Assembly (NCBI GenBank): GCA_902560245.1
Contig: CACELK010000007.1
Span: forward strand, 1-64,000
DNA from: an uncultured Pelagibacteraceae bacterium
Lineage (GTDB): Bacteria > Pseudomonadota > Alphaproteobacteria > Pelagibacterales > Pelagibacteraceae
Length of the DNA stretch: 64,000 nt
Reading direction: 5' to 3'
Shown: piece by piece, positions 1 through 8,662 of the stretch
Layout: each line of letters begins with the position of its first letter
How positions within the stretch are numbered: position 1 is the first letter of the stretch
Notes under the pieces: model-generated
What the model was told of the DNA's origin: nothing
What the model saw: only the letters and a program-made list of their open reading frames with translations
Database searches by the model: none
Made by a program: the position numbers and the translations under genes

Positions 1-1040
1 ATGTCATCAGTTAAAACTTTTTTAGATTGAAGGCCTGAAAGATACAGCATATTATTTCCCTTTCCTCCGCCGGTAATTCCTATATCTGTCATAGCAGCTT
101 CCCCAGGACCATTAACTACACATCCAATAACAGATAAAGTCAAAGGCGTTTTAATATGTGAAAGTTTATCTTCTAAAATTTTAACTGTATTTATAACTGG
201 AAATGCTTGTCTAGCACATGATGGGCAAGATATAATTCTTACTCCCCTATTTCTTAAGTTTAAAGATTTTAATATTTCATTCCCAATTTTTACCTCCTTA
301 ACTGGATCGTCCGATAAAGAGATTCTGATTGTATCACCAATTCCATCCATTAAAAGCGAACCAATTCCAATAGACGATTTTATACTCCCTGGTATAAAGC
401 CACCTGCTTCAGTAATTCCTAAATGCAAAGGATATTCACAAACTTTAGAAAGCTGCCTGTAAGCTGCTATTGATAAAAATACATCTGAAGATTTGACACT
501 TATTTTAAAATTATAGAAGTCCTGATCTTCTAATATACTTATATTTCTCTTAGCACTTTCAACTAAAGCTTCTGGACATGGCTCTTTGTATTTTTCTAAT
601 ATATCTTTTTCCAGCGAACCTGCATTTACGCCTATTCTTATGGAACAATTATTGTTTTTTGCGGCAGAAATTATTTGTTTTATCTTTTTTTGATCTCCAA
701 TATTCCCAGGATTAATTCTTAAACATTTTGCACCATTCTCAGCAGCTTCTACAGCTCTTTTAAAATGAAAATGAATATCTGCAACTATAGGAACTGATAC
801 ATGTTTTGTTATTTCTTTCAAAGCAAATGTTGAGTTTTCATCCGGACACGAAACTCTTACTATGTCAGCTCCTTCGGCTGAGAGATCATTAATTTGATTA
901 ATCGTAGATTTTATATTTGTTGTCAAAGTATTTGTCATAGATTGAACTGATATTGGATTATCGCCTCCAACCCTAACATCGCCGACATTAACAACTTTTG
1001 TTTTTCTTCTTTTAATATCTCTAAATGGCCTAATACTCAT
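1..1040 (-). CDS. ispG: 4-hydroxy-3-methylbut-2-en-1-yl diphosphate synthase (partial, C-terminus beyond window)
   Basis: IspG (GcpE) catalyses the penultimate step of the MEP isoprenoid pathway, reductively converting MEcPP to HMBPP with a 4Fe-4S cluster. The minus-strand frame begins with MSIRPFRDI at 1040 and shows the family TIM-barrel sequence ([42 protein letters not shown]). The cluster-region motif ISCPSCARQ follows, and then the third-cysteine region [11 protein letters not shown]. The frame is open to base 1, so only the last residues are missing. The start ATG overlaps the lysC stop (ATGA), so the two genes are probably translationally coupled. Identity is certain from the motifs. 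Confidence 0.97.
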   Translation of the reverse strand, partial: MSIRPFRDIKRRKTKVVNVGDVRVGGDNPISVQSMTNTLTTNIKSTINQINDLSAEGADIVRVSCPDENSTFALKEITKHVSVPIVADIHFHFKRAVEAAENGAKCLRINPGNIGDQKKIKQIISAAKNNNCSIRIGVNAGSLEKDILEKYKEPCPEALVESAKRNISILEDQDFYNFKISVKSSDVFLSIAAYRQLSKVCEYPLHLGITEAGGFIPGSIKSSIGIGSLLMDGIGDTIRISLSDDPVKEVKIGNEILKSLNLRNRGVRIISCPSCARQAFPVINTVKILEDKLSHIKTPLTLSVIGCVVNGPGEAAMTDIGITGGGKGNNMLYLSGLQSKKVLTDD

Positions 1041-2257
1041 TTTTGTTTATCTAATTCAAATTCTTTATGTAACGCTGAGATTGCTTTTGCTGTATTTTTT
1101 TTTTTAATTAAAACTGATATTTTAATTTCTGAAGTAGATATAACTAAAATATTAATATTATGTTTTGCCAAAGCTTGAAACATTCTATAAGTTACACCTG
1201 GTGTAGCAATCATTCCAACGCCTATAATTGAGACTTTTGAAACATCTTTATGAACGATTAACTCTTTAAAACTAATTTTTCTATTTTTTGAAATCAATCT
1301 TTGTGTCTTTAATAGTTCATCAGATTTTATTGTAAAAGTTAAATCTGTTTCCTTTCCATCTGCAGATATATTTTGAACTACCATATCAACATTAATTGCA
1401 TTTTTTGACAAAGGTTCGAATATAGATGCAGCAATACCTGGTTTATCTTTTACACCAACAAGAGTTATTTTGGCATCATTCTTTGTAAATGATATGCCCC
1501 TAATAACTTTATTTCCTAAAATATTTTTTCTTTTTGTAATCTTTGTACCTTCCCTTTTTATAAAAGAGGATTTAACCTCAATATCAATTCTATTTAATCT
1601 AGCATCTTGAATAGATGTTGGTTGCATAACTTTTGCACCTAGAGAGGCCATTTCAAGCATCTCCTCATATGAAATAATTTTTATTTTTTTTGCTTCTTTA
1701 AGCTTATTAGGATCGGTAGTATATACACCGTCTACATCAGTATAAATAATACATTTTTGTGCTTTAAAAAACTTTGCACACATGATTGCAGAAGCGTCTG
1801 AGCCGCCTCTTCCTAGTGTTGTAATTCTTGTTTTATTATTAATGCCCTGAAAACCGGTTATAATTGGTATTCCTCCTGATTTTAAATAATTAATAATTTT
1901 TTTTTTGTTTATATTTATAATTCTTGAAAAACCATACATGCCTTCAGTCAATATTGGAACTTGCCATCCCATCCAAGATTGTGATTTATAACCTAAGTGA
2001 TTAAGTCTACCTGCAATCAATGAACACGATATTTGTTCTCCAGATGAAACAAGAACATCATACTCTGAAGGAACAAAATTATTACTTATTTGTCTAGATT
2101 TTTTTATCAAATCATTTGTAGTGCCGCTCATTGCAGACGAAACTATAATTGGCTTAAATCCTTTTTTTTTATAACTAACTACTATATTGGCTACTTTTTT
2201 AATCCTATCTATAGTTCCAACCGAGGTTCCGCCAAACTTTAAAACAATAATTTTCAT
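1037..2257 (-). CDS. lysC: Aspartate kinase
   Basis: LysC phosphorylates L-aspartate, the first committed step toward lysine, threonine and methionine. The protein is 406 residues, the usual length of a monofunctional aspartokinase. The N-terminal kinase motif KFGGTSVG follows a start at MKIIVLKF, and the substrate/nucleotide region reads [12 protein letters not shown]. Two ACT domains fill roughly the last 140 residues ([11 protein letters not shown] and [12 protein letters not shown]), which is typical for allosteric feedback by lysine or threonine. The frame stays open upstream to a TTG at 2320, but the ATG at 2257 places the kinase motif at the normal N-terminus. The downstream dapD and dapE in this window belong to the same pathway. 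Confidence 0.97.
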   Translation of the reverse strand: MKIIVLKFGGTSVGTIDRIKKVANIVVSYKKKGFKPIIVSSAMSGTTNDLIKKSRQISNNFVPSEYDVLVSSGEQISCSLIAGRLNHLGYKSQSWMGWQVPILTEGMYGFSRIININKKKIINYLKSGGIPIITGFQGINNKTRITTLGRGGSDASAIMCAKFFKAQKCIIYTDVDGVYTTDPNKLKEAKKIKIISYEEMLEMASLGAKVMQPTSIQDARLNRIDIEVKSSFIKREGTKITKRKNILGNKVIRGISFTKNDAKITLVGVKDKPGIAASIFEPLSKNAINVDMVVQNISADGKETDLTFTIKSDELLKTQRLISKNRKISFKELIVHKDVSKVSIIGVGMIATPGVTYRMFQALAKHNINILVISTSEIKISVLIKKKNTAKAISALHKEFELDKQK

Positions 2258-2292
2258 TGATAAAAATTTTTTATATAAAATTAAATATATTG

Positions 2293-2320
2293 ATAAAATA
2301 CATCTTAATTGTAATGTCAA
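2293..2320 (-). promoter_or_regulatory. Probable sigma-70 promoter of lysC-ispG
   Basis: In the short lysC/ubiG divergent gap the minus strand reads a perfect TTGACA -35 (2315-2320) and a TTTTAT -10 (2293-2298), 16 bases apart and ending 36 bases before the lysC ATG. This is inferred from consensus match only. The -10 is a 4/6 match. Confidence 0.45.
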
Positions 2321-2326
2321 CTAAGT

Positions 2327-3055
2327 ATGAAAAGTAACACAATAAACAAAAAAGAAATAGAAAAATTTTCTAAAATTGCAGCTGAATGGTGGGACCCTAA
2401 TGGAAAATTTAAACCATTACATAAGTTTAATCCAATAAGAATACGCTATATAAGAGATAATATAGTAAATCACTTTAAAATTAAGTCTAAATCAAAACCA
2501 TTAAATAAAATTAGTTTATTAGATATTGGATGTGGAGGTGGTCTTCTCTCGGAACCAATGTATAGAATGGGGGCAGAAGTTGTGGGTATAGATGCCTCTT
2601 TAAAAAATATTGAAATTGCAAAGTTACACGCAAAAAAAAATAATTTGAAAATTAATTATTTTTGCAGTTCTCCAGAAACATTAAAGATAAAAAAAAAATT
2701 TGATGTAATTTTAAATATGGAAATTGTAGAACATGTAGAAGATGTGAATTTTTTCATAAAAAAAAGTTCAGAGTTATTGAAAAAAAACGGTCTTATGTTT
2801 GTTGCTACTCTTAATAAAACTTTAAAATCTTATATGTTCGCAATTTTAGGAGCTGAATATATATTGAGATGGCTGCCAATTGGAACTCACGAATGGGAAA
2901 AATTTGTTAAGCCTGATGATTTATTTAAAATATCAAAAAGTAATAGTTTAGAACCTCAGAAATTAGATGGATTAAAGTTTAATATATTAACTGATAAATG
3001 GAATATCAGTAAAGATAAATCTGTAAATTATATTGCAAGTTTTAAAAAAAATTAA
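2327..3055 (+). CDS. ubiG: Ubiquinone biosynthesis O-methyltransferase UbiG
   Basis: UbiG performs the two SAM-dependent O-methylations of ubiquinone biosynthesis. The 242-residue protein has the UbiG N-terminal signature around residues 10-45 (KIAAEWWDPNGKFKPLHKFNP), followed by the SAM-binding GxGxG-type motif LLDIGCGGGLLSEP near residues 63-76. Motif II, NMEIVEHVEDV, lies near 130, and the UbiG C-terminal region GTHEWEKFVKPDDL near 188. It is divergent from lysC. Its stop overlaps the end of the convergent DUF1178 gene by four bases. Confidence 0.96.
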   Translation: MKSNTINKKEIEKFSKIAAEWWDPNGKFKPLHKFNPIRIRYIRDNIVNHFKIKSKSKPLNKISLLDIGCGGGLLSEPMYRMGAEVVGIDASLKNIEIAKLHAKKNNLKINYFCSSPETLKIKKKFDVILNMEIVEHVEDVNFFIKKSSELLKKNGLMFVATLNKTLKSYMFAILGAEYILRWLPIGTHEWEKFVKPDDLFKISKSNSLEPQKLDGLKFNILTDKWNISKDKSVNYIASFKKN

Positions 3056-3477
3056 TTGTCTTTTTCTTTTAACCAAGGAATAACTTCTGTTTCAATTCCT
3101 TCCTCATTAAGCTCTTTTAACTCTTCGAAGGTAGCTTTGCCGTAAACACCTTTTGTTTTTTGTTTAGTTTTGTAATGTAAAGATCTAGCCTCATAAGCAA
3201 AATTTTCACCAACATATTCTAAATTATTTCGGATAAATTTTTGATATTTTTTAATCGTTTTTTTAATTTCCAAAACTTTTTTATCTACTTTTTCTATTTT
3301 CTCCTTTTTTGAATTTACAACATTAGGAGACATTAAGCTTTTTTCTATATTAAAAGAGTCACAATTGGGACAATTTAAGTGTTTCAATTTTTTTAATTTT
3401 TCATATTCCTTGGAAGATGCAAACCAGCTATCGTAAGATTTTTCACAGTTTTTACAAGTGAGTTTATATTTAATCAT
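3052..3477 (-). CDS. DUF1178 family zinc-ribbon protein
   Basis: This 141-residue protein has the DUF1178 layout. An N-terminal zinc-ribbon-like part holds CxxC pairs (TCKNCEKSYDSWF at about 8-20 and NCPNCDSF at about 35-42). A charged linker follows, then the family C-terminal block with VGENFAYEARSLHY and the EVIPWL ending. The family is widespread in alphaproteobacteria but has no established function. The cysteine pairs suggest metal binding. It lies alone between ubiG (convergent, overlapping four bases) and argJ (same strand, 50 bases upstream). Confidence 0.85.
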   Translation of the reverse strand: MIKYKLTCKNCEKSYDSWFASSKEYEKLKKLKHLNCPNCDSFNIEKSLMSPNVVNSKKEKIEKVDKKVLEIKKTIKKYQKFIRNNLEYVGENFAYEARSLHYKTKQKTKGVYGKATFEELKELNEEGIETEVIPWLKEKDN

Positions 3478-3527
3478 ATTTATAATTTAGTAAGTAATAA
3501 TTTTTATTCAATATTTAAGCGATATTA

Positions 3528-4829
3528 TTATGTTCTATAATCACCATTGATTTCAATATATTTTTTAGTTAAATCCATAGTGTAAGCCTCAAAACTTTTT
3601 TTACCAATTCCTAATTCTACATATATTTCAATTTTTTTATTTCTCATATATTCTTTTGCCTCAATTTCATTATAAAGATTATATAACTGTCCTTTCTCAA
3701 CAATTTTTATATCTCCGAATTTAATTAACAACTTATTTAAATTTATATCAACTTGAGATTTTCCAATTGCCATTATAACTCTTCCATAATTACAATCTTC
3801 TCCAGCAACAGCTGTCTTGACTAATGGAGAATTTGCAATAGAAAATGCAACTTTTTTAGCGTCCTCAGTTGTTTTGGCGCAATTAACTGTTACGGTTATA
3901 AATTTTGATGCTCCTTCACCATCAGCAGCAACTCTTTTTGCAAGATTTAAAAGAACTGAGTGTAATGCGAGGTCAAATTCTTTTATTTTAGGATCATTTA
4001 TATTTTTTACTTTATGATTTTTTGCTATTCCTGTTGAAAAAATTGAAACCATATCATTAGTGCTTGTGTCTCCATCGCAACTAATAGCATTAAATGTTGT
4101 TTCAATATTTTTTTTTATTAATTTTTGTAGAACGTTTGAAGAAATATTTGCGTCGGTAAAAATAAATCCTAATGTAGTAGCCATATTAGGAAATATCATT
4201 CCTGATCCTTTTGCAATACCATAAATTTTTACGTGAGTATTGCCAATTTTAGCTTCTTCCATCGCAAGCTTAGGAGTTAAGTCTGTTGTCATAATTCCAA
4301 GAGCGGCTTTTGCCCATATATACTTATTTTGTGTATACTTTATATTTTCAACAAGTTCAGAAATATTTGTCTTAATCTTTTCTGTTGGAAATTTTTCACC
4401 AATTGTACCAGTGCAACCAAAAAGTATTTCATTAGGTTTTATTCTTTTTGGATTTTCCTCATCTTTTTTTTGCTTGTCTGAGAGTTTTAATGATAACTCA
4501 TCAGCAATATCTTTAAGACCTTGGTAGCCTTTTTTTCCTGTAAAAGCATTTGCATTCCTTGCATTTACTAAAAGTGCACTAATTTTTTTTTTTTTTAAAC
4601 TTTGATTCCACTTAATGTTTTCTGAAATTATCTTTGATTGAGTATAAACCGATGCATATTCTGCTCCATTTCTAAAATAAAACATTACAAGATCGTCCCT
4701 CTTGTGATTATAAAGATTTGCAGAAGTAGTTGATATTGATACACCATCAATATGCTCTAAATCTTGAAAGTCTCCAAGTTTTGAATTCCAGCTATCAGGG
4801 TTAAAAAATCTATTAAAGTTTATTGCCAT
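3528..4829 (-). CDS. argJ: Bifunctional glutamate N-acetyltransferase / amino-acid acetyltransferase ArgJ
   Basis: ArgJ transfers the acetyl group from N-acetylornithine to glutamate, recycling the arginine pathway. Many ArgJ enzymes can also acetylate glutamate from acetyl-CoA. The 433-residue protein has the family motifs LVNARNANAFTG (near 86), FGCTGTIGE (near 135) and KGSGMIFPNMATTLGF (near 205). The last contains the Ala-Thr bond at which ArgJ cleaves itself into two chains, with the threonine as nucleophile. The motifs GDTSTNDM and AVAGEDCNYGR follow. With argB, argD and argF elsewhere in the window it covers much of the acetylated arginine route. It is divergent from secA. Confidence 0.97.
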   Translation of the reverse strand: MAINFNRFFNPDSWNSKLGDFQDLEHIDGVSISTTSANLYNHKRDDLVMFYFRNGAEYASVYTQSKIISENIKWNQSLKKKKISALLVNARNANAFTGKKGYQGLKDIADELSLKLSDKQKKDEENPKRIKPNEILFGCTGTIGEKFPTEKIKTNISELVENIKYTQNKYIWAKAALGIMTTDLTPKLAMEEAKIGNTHVKIYGIAKGSGMIFPNMATTLGFIFTDANISSNVLQKLIKKNIETTFNAISCDGDTSTNDMVSIFSTGIAKNHKVKNINDPKIKEFDLALHSVLLNLAKRVAADGEGASKFITVTVNCAKTTEDAKKVAFSIANSPLVKTAVAGEDCNYGRVIMAIGKSQVDINLNKLLIKFGDIKIVEKGQLYNLYNEIEAKEYMRNKKIEIYVELGIGKKSFEAYTMDLTKKYIEINGDYRT

Positions 4830-4854
4830 ATTCTTTAAATTAGCTATTTAATAC

Positions 4855-4873
4855 CTATATATTAAATATATAG
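4855..4873. repeat. AT-only palindrome between argJ and secA
   Basis: The argJ/secA divergent gap (4830-4903) holds an inverted repeat of eight-base arms, CTATATAT and ATATATAG, around a TAA centre. It could be overlapping -10 elements for both directions or an operator. In such AT-rich sequence, chance is also a reasonable explanation. Confidence 0.3.
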
Positions 4874-4903
4874 AAACTGTATATCAAAAAAACAAAAATT
4901 AAG

Positions 4904-7426
4904 ATGCTAAATCCAGTCAAAATACTTACAAAACTTTTCAAATCAACTAATCAGAAGGAACTAGATAAAATTCAAAGAATTGTTGAAAACGTTAATAATT
5001 TAGAAGAAAAAACTATTAATCTTAAAGACGAGGACTTTCCCAAAAAAACCAATGAGTTCAAAACAAAAATAAAGAGTGGAGTTAGTTTAGATGAAATTTT
5101 GCCGGAGGCATTCGCTTTGGTAAGAGAGGCTTCAAAACGAGCAAGAGGAGAGAGACATTTTGATGTTCAAATAATTGGAGGTGTAGTTCTTCATCAAGGT
5201 AAGATTGCAGAGATGAAAACTGGTGAGGGAAAAACACTTACTATATCACTCGCTGCCTACTTAAATGCTCTAATGCAAAAAGGAGTTCATATAGTTACTG
5301 TAAATGATTATTTGGCAAGACGAGATTGTCAAGAGATGAGTAAAATTTATAATTTTCTAGGACTAACCTGTGGTTTTATAAATAATGATCAAGATGATGT
5401 ACTAAGAAAAAAAAATTACAATTGTGATATAACTTACGCTACAAATAGTGAGCTAGGTTTTGATTATTTGAGAGATAATATGTCGATTAATAAAGATCAA
5501 ATAGTCCAAAGAGATCATTATTTTGCAATTGTAGATGAAATAGACTCTTGTTTAATTGATGAAGCCAGAACACCTCTTGTGATTTCTGGAGCTTCGGAAA
5601 GTAAAACTGATAAATATTTAGCAGTAGATAAATTAATAAAAAAATTAAAACCTGAAGATTATGAAATTGATGAGAAAGATAAAAACATTCTTCTTACAAA
5701 TCACGGTATAGACACTGTAGAAAAGATCTTTTCAAATGCAGGTATTTTAAAAAATAATAATTTTTATGATCCTCTAAACTTGAACTTGGTTCATCATGTT
5801 AATCAATCTTTAAGAGCAAATCATTTGTTTGAAAAAGGTAGAGATTATATTGTTAAAGATGGAATTTTAAAAATTATTGATGAACTTACAGGAAGAATTC
5901 TTGAAGGAAGAAGGTATGGTGATGGTTTACATCAAGCTCTAGAAGCAAAAGAAAAAATTGATATTCAATTAGAAAATCAAACATTGGCTTCAATTACTTA
6001 TCAAAACTATTTTAAGCTGTATTCAAAAATATCAGGGTGTACAGGAACAGCCTCTACAGAGGCTGAGGAGTTTTATGAGATATATAGTTTGTATGTTGTA
6101 AGTATTCCAACGAACAAAAAAATGATTAGAAAAGATTGGAATGATTTAATTTTTAGAACCTTAAAAGAAAAAGATATTGCTATAATCAACAAAATAAAAG
6201 AATGTAACGAAAGAAAGCAACCCATCTTAGTTTTTACCGCAAGTATTAATAAATCAGAACATTACTCAGATCTTCTTAAACAGAGTAGGATTGATCATAT
6301 AGTTCTAAATGCAAAAAATCACGAGAGTGAAGCAGAAATTATTGCAAATGCTGGAACAAAAGGATCTGTAATAATTACAACAAGTATATCAGGAAGAGGG
6401 GTAGATATTAAACTTGGTGGAAAAGATAACAAAAATGAACAAAAAAATGAAATTAAATCTCTGGGAGGCTTATTTGTAATTGGAACCGAAAGAATGGAAT
6501 CTAGACGGGTTGATAATCAAGCAAGAGGTAGAGCGGGACGTCAAGGTGATGAAGGAAACTCTATATTCTATGTAAGTTTAGAAGACGATCTAATGAGAAT
6601 ATTTGGTTCTGAGTCAATGAATAATATATTAGAAAAACTTGGACTAAAAGATGGAGAAAGCATAGATCATCCTTGGATTAATAAGGCTCTTGAAAGAGCT
6701 CAACAAAAAGTAGAGGCAAGAAATTTTGATGTAAGAAAAACACTTTTAAAATTTGATAACGTATTAAATGACCAAAGACACGTAATTTTTTCACAAAGAA
6801 ACGAAGTTATTAAAAGTGATAAAATATTTAATTATTCAGATGAATTTTTATCTGAAATTATAAAAAATTTAATTAATATAAAAAATGAGAATATTGGAGT
6901 GCCAAAAAATAATGAGTTTTATAAACAATTAAAATCCATTCTTGGTAAAAGCTTCGATGAAGGCGAAGTACAAAATCTAATAGATAAAAAAAATGAAGAT
7001 ATAAAAACAAGTTTAACTGAAAAATTTAAAGAAAAAAGAAATGAAAGAATCAAATTTTTATCAGAGAAACAAGCCCAAGAGTTAGAAAGAAGGATTTTTT
7101 TACAGACTATAGATCTTAATTGGAAGTCACATATTCAATATTTAGAGCAGTTAAGACAAGTGATTGGATTAAGGTCTTACGGGCAAAGAGACCCTCTAAT
7201 AGAATATAAAAAAGAAGCCTATAATTTATTCGAAAGCTTGTTAAATAAACTTAAATTTGATTTAATTACGATTTTAATTAATCTCAGAATTGAAGAACCA
7301 AAAAAAGAAACAGAAGTTGAAACGAAAAAAATAGACCCTAGATATATTGGAAAAAAGATGAGAAGAAATGAACCTTGCTTTTGTGGTTCAAAAAAGAAAT
7401 ATAAACACTGTTGTGGTGCTTTATAA
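4904..7426 (+). CDS. secA: Preprotein translocase ATPase SecA
   Basis: SecA is the motor that pushes unfolded preproteins through SecYEG. The 840-residue protein has Walker A MKTGEGKT near residue 106, the DEAD-type Walker B VDEIDSCLIDEARTPL near 210, the helicase motif GRGVDIKLGG near 498 and the QARGRAGRQGD motif near 538. It ends in the zinc-binding tail RRNEPCFCGSKKKYKHCC, used for SecB and phospholipid contact. It is a little shorter than E. coli SecA (901), mainly in the linker before the tail. It converges on accA with a six-base overlap. Confidence 0.98.
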   Translation: MLNPVKILTKLFKSTNQKELDKIQRIVENVNNLEEKTINLKDEDFPKKTNEFKTKIKSGVSLDEILPEAFALVREASKRARGERHFDVQIIGGVVLHQGKIAEMKTGEGKTLTISLAAYLNALMQKGVHIVTVNDYLARRDCQEMSKIYNFLGLTCGFINNDQDDVLRKKNYNCDITYATNSELGFDYLRDNMSINKDQIVQRDHYFAIVDEIDSCLIDEARTPLVISGASESKTDKYLAVDKLIKKLKPEDYEIDEKDKNILLTNHGIDTVEKIFSNAGILKNNNFYDPLNLNLVHHVNQSLRANHLFEKGRDYIVKDGILKIIDELTGRILEGRRYGDGLHQALEAKEKIDIQLENQTLASITYQNYFKLYSKISGCTGTASTEAEEFYEIYSLYVVSIPTNKKMIRKDWNDLIFRTLKEKDIAIINKIKECNERKQPILVFTASINKSEHYSDLLKQSRIDHIVLNAKNHESEAEIIANAGTKGSVIITTSISGRGVDIKLGGKDNKNEQKNEIKSLGGLFVIGTERMESRRVDNQARGRAGRQGDEGNSIFYVSLEDDLMRIFGSESMNNILEKLGLKDGESIDHPWINKALERAQQKVEARNFDVRKTLLKFDNVLNDQRHVIFSQRNEVIKSDKIFNYSDEFLSEIIKNLINIKNENIGVPKNNEFYKQLKSILGKSFDEGEVQNLIDKKNEDIKTSLTEKFKEKRNERIKFLSEKQAQELERRIFLQTIDLNWKSHIQYLEQLRQVIGLRSYGQRDPLIEYKKEAYNLFESLLNKLKFDLITILINLRIEEPKKETEVETKKIDPRYIGKKMRRNEPCFCGSKKKYKHCCGAL

Positions 7427-8527
7427 GAAATAATAAAAAATAAAAATCGAAAAAGTTAAAAGCCCAAAAATTAATACTTCTCTTTTGTTCTGTCTAAATA
7501 ATTTTTCTACTCGAGTCAAAAAGCTAGTATTAATGCTAAGACCTGTTTCACTTGAGGATTTTCTCGTAAAACCTTTGCTTCTGCCTATCGATAAAAATTT
7601 ATTCTTTCTTAAGTTTATAACCTCATCTCTACTTAAAAAAATTAAATCATTTAAACTTTTTTGAATTGAGTGTCTCACATTTTCCAAGGTCAGATCTTGA
7701 TCTCTATGGGCTCCACCAACTGGTTCGGCTATAATTTCATCAATGATTTCTAAATCTAATAAATCTTTTGCGCTTAACTTCATTGCTTGTGCTGCTTCTA
7801 AAGTTTTTGTTGGATCTCTCCAAAGAATTGTAGCACATCCTTCCGGTGAAATTACAGAATAAATAGCATTTGAAAGCATAAGAATTCTACTTGATGAAGC
7901 TAATGCTACAGCTCCGCCCGATCCTCCCTCGCCGATTATGACTGATATTGTCGGTACGCCAAGTTTCATGCTACACTCAATAGTTTTTGCAATCGCCTCT
8001 GCTTGACCTCTTTCCTCTGCTCCAACGCCTGGATAGGCCCCTGGTGTATCTATAAAAAAAACTATTGGAATATTAAATTTATCAGCAAGTTTCATTAATC
8101 TAATGGTTTTTCTATAACCCTCAGGCCTCATCATTCCAAAATTTCTCTCTATTCTCGACTCTAAATTTTGTCCTTTTTCTTGTCCAATAACCAATACAGA
8201 TTTACTATTAAATTTTCCAAATCCTGCAATTACAGATTTGTCCTCACCATAAAACCTATCCCCGGACAAAGGTATGAATTCTGTAAATAAGTTTTCAATA
8301 AAAAATTTTGATTTTGGTCTATCTTCATGTCTTGCTACTTGCGTTGTTTGCCAATGATTTAAATTTGAATATACATCTTTAAGCTTTTGATCTATCTCGG
8401 TCTGAATTTTTGTAATTTTACTAGTATCAACCTCTGAAAGTCCTTCTTTATTATATGGATCTTTTAATTTATCTAACTCGTTTTCTAAATTTTTTATCTC
8501 CTCTTCAAAATTTAAATAATTTCTCAT
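7421..8527 (-). CDS. accA: Acetyl-CoA carboxylase carboxyltransferase subunit alpha, with C-terminal membrane-like tail
   Basis: AccA forms with AccD the carboxyltransferase that makes malonyl-CoA for fatty-acid synthesis. The start chosen is ATG 8527 (MRNYLNFEEEI), the normal family N-terminus; a GTG lies four codons upstream. Recognisable motifs are RPKSKFFIENLF, MMRPEGYRK, FIDTPGAYPGVGAEERGQ, IGEGGSGGA and ISPEGCATILW. The catalytic region ends near residue 315. About 50 more residues follow, finishing in a 19-residue hydrophobic stretch (VLIFGLLTFSIFIFYYFL) after basic residues. That resembles a tail anchor, which ordinary AccA lacks. It is convergent with secA. Confidence 0.95.
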   Translation of the reverse strand: MRNYLNFEEEIKNLENELDKLKDPYNKEGLSEVDTSKITKIQTEIDQKLKDVYSNLNHWQTTQVARHEDRPKSKFFIENLFTEFIPLSGDRFYGEDKSVIAGFGKFNSKSVLVIGQEKGQNLESRIERNFGMMRPEGYRKTIRLMKLADKFNIPIVFFIDTPGAYPGVGAEERGQAEAIAKTIECSMKLGVPTISVIIGEGGSGGAVALASSSRILMLSNAIYSVISPEGCATILWRDPTKTLEAAQAMKLSAKDLLDLEIIDEIIAEPVGGAHRDQDLTLENVRHSIQKSLNDLIFLSRDEVINLRKNKFLSIGRSKGFTRKSSSETGLSINTSFLTRVEKLFRQNKREVLIFGLLTFSIFIFYYFL

Positions 8528-8600
8528 GTTTATTACCACTATGTTTATATGATAAAAAAAGGCAAGAAAATGGTAAAATTTCTTAGTATGTAATAAAAAA

Positions 8601-8629
8601 TTGCCGACAGGTGATCAAATAGCTATAAT
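8601..8629 (+). promoter_or_regulatory. Sigma-70-like promoter of glcB
   Basis: A TTGCCG -35 (8601-8606) and a perfect TATAAT -10 (8624-8629) are separated by 17 bases. A start site near 8636 would leave only about 27 leader bases before the glcB ATG. No glycine-riboswitch core is visible in the 120-base gap. Confidence 0.65.
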
Positions 8630-8662
8630 AAATAAAACCACTGTATTATTGAAATAAATTAT

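Noticed and set aside
8540-8662. Glycine riboswitch ahead of glcB
   Set aside because: Expected from cultured SAR11, but the known core sequences are not seen and the promoter leaves too short a leader.
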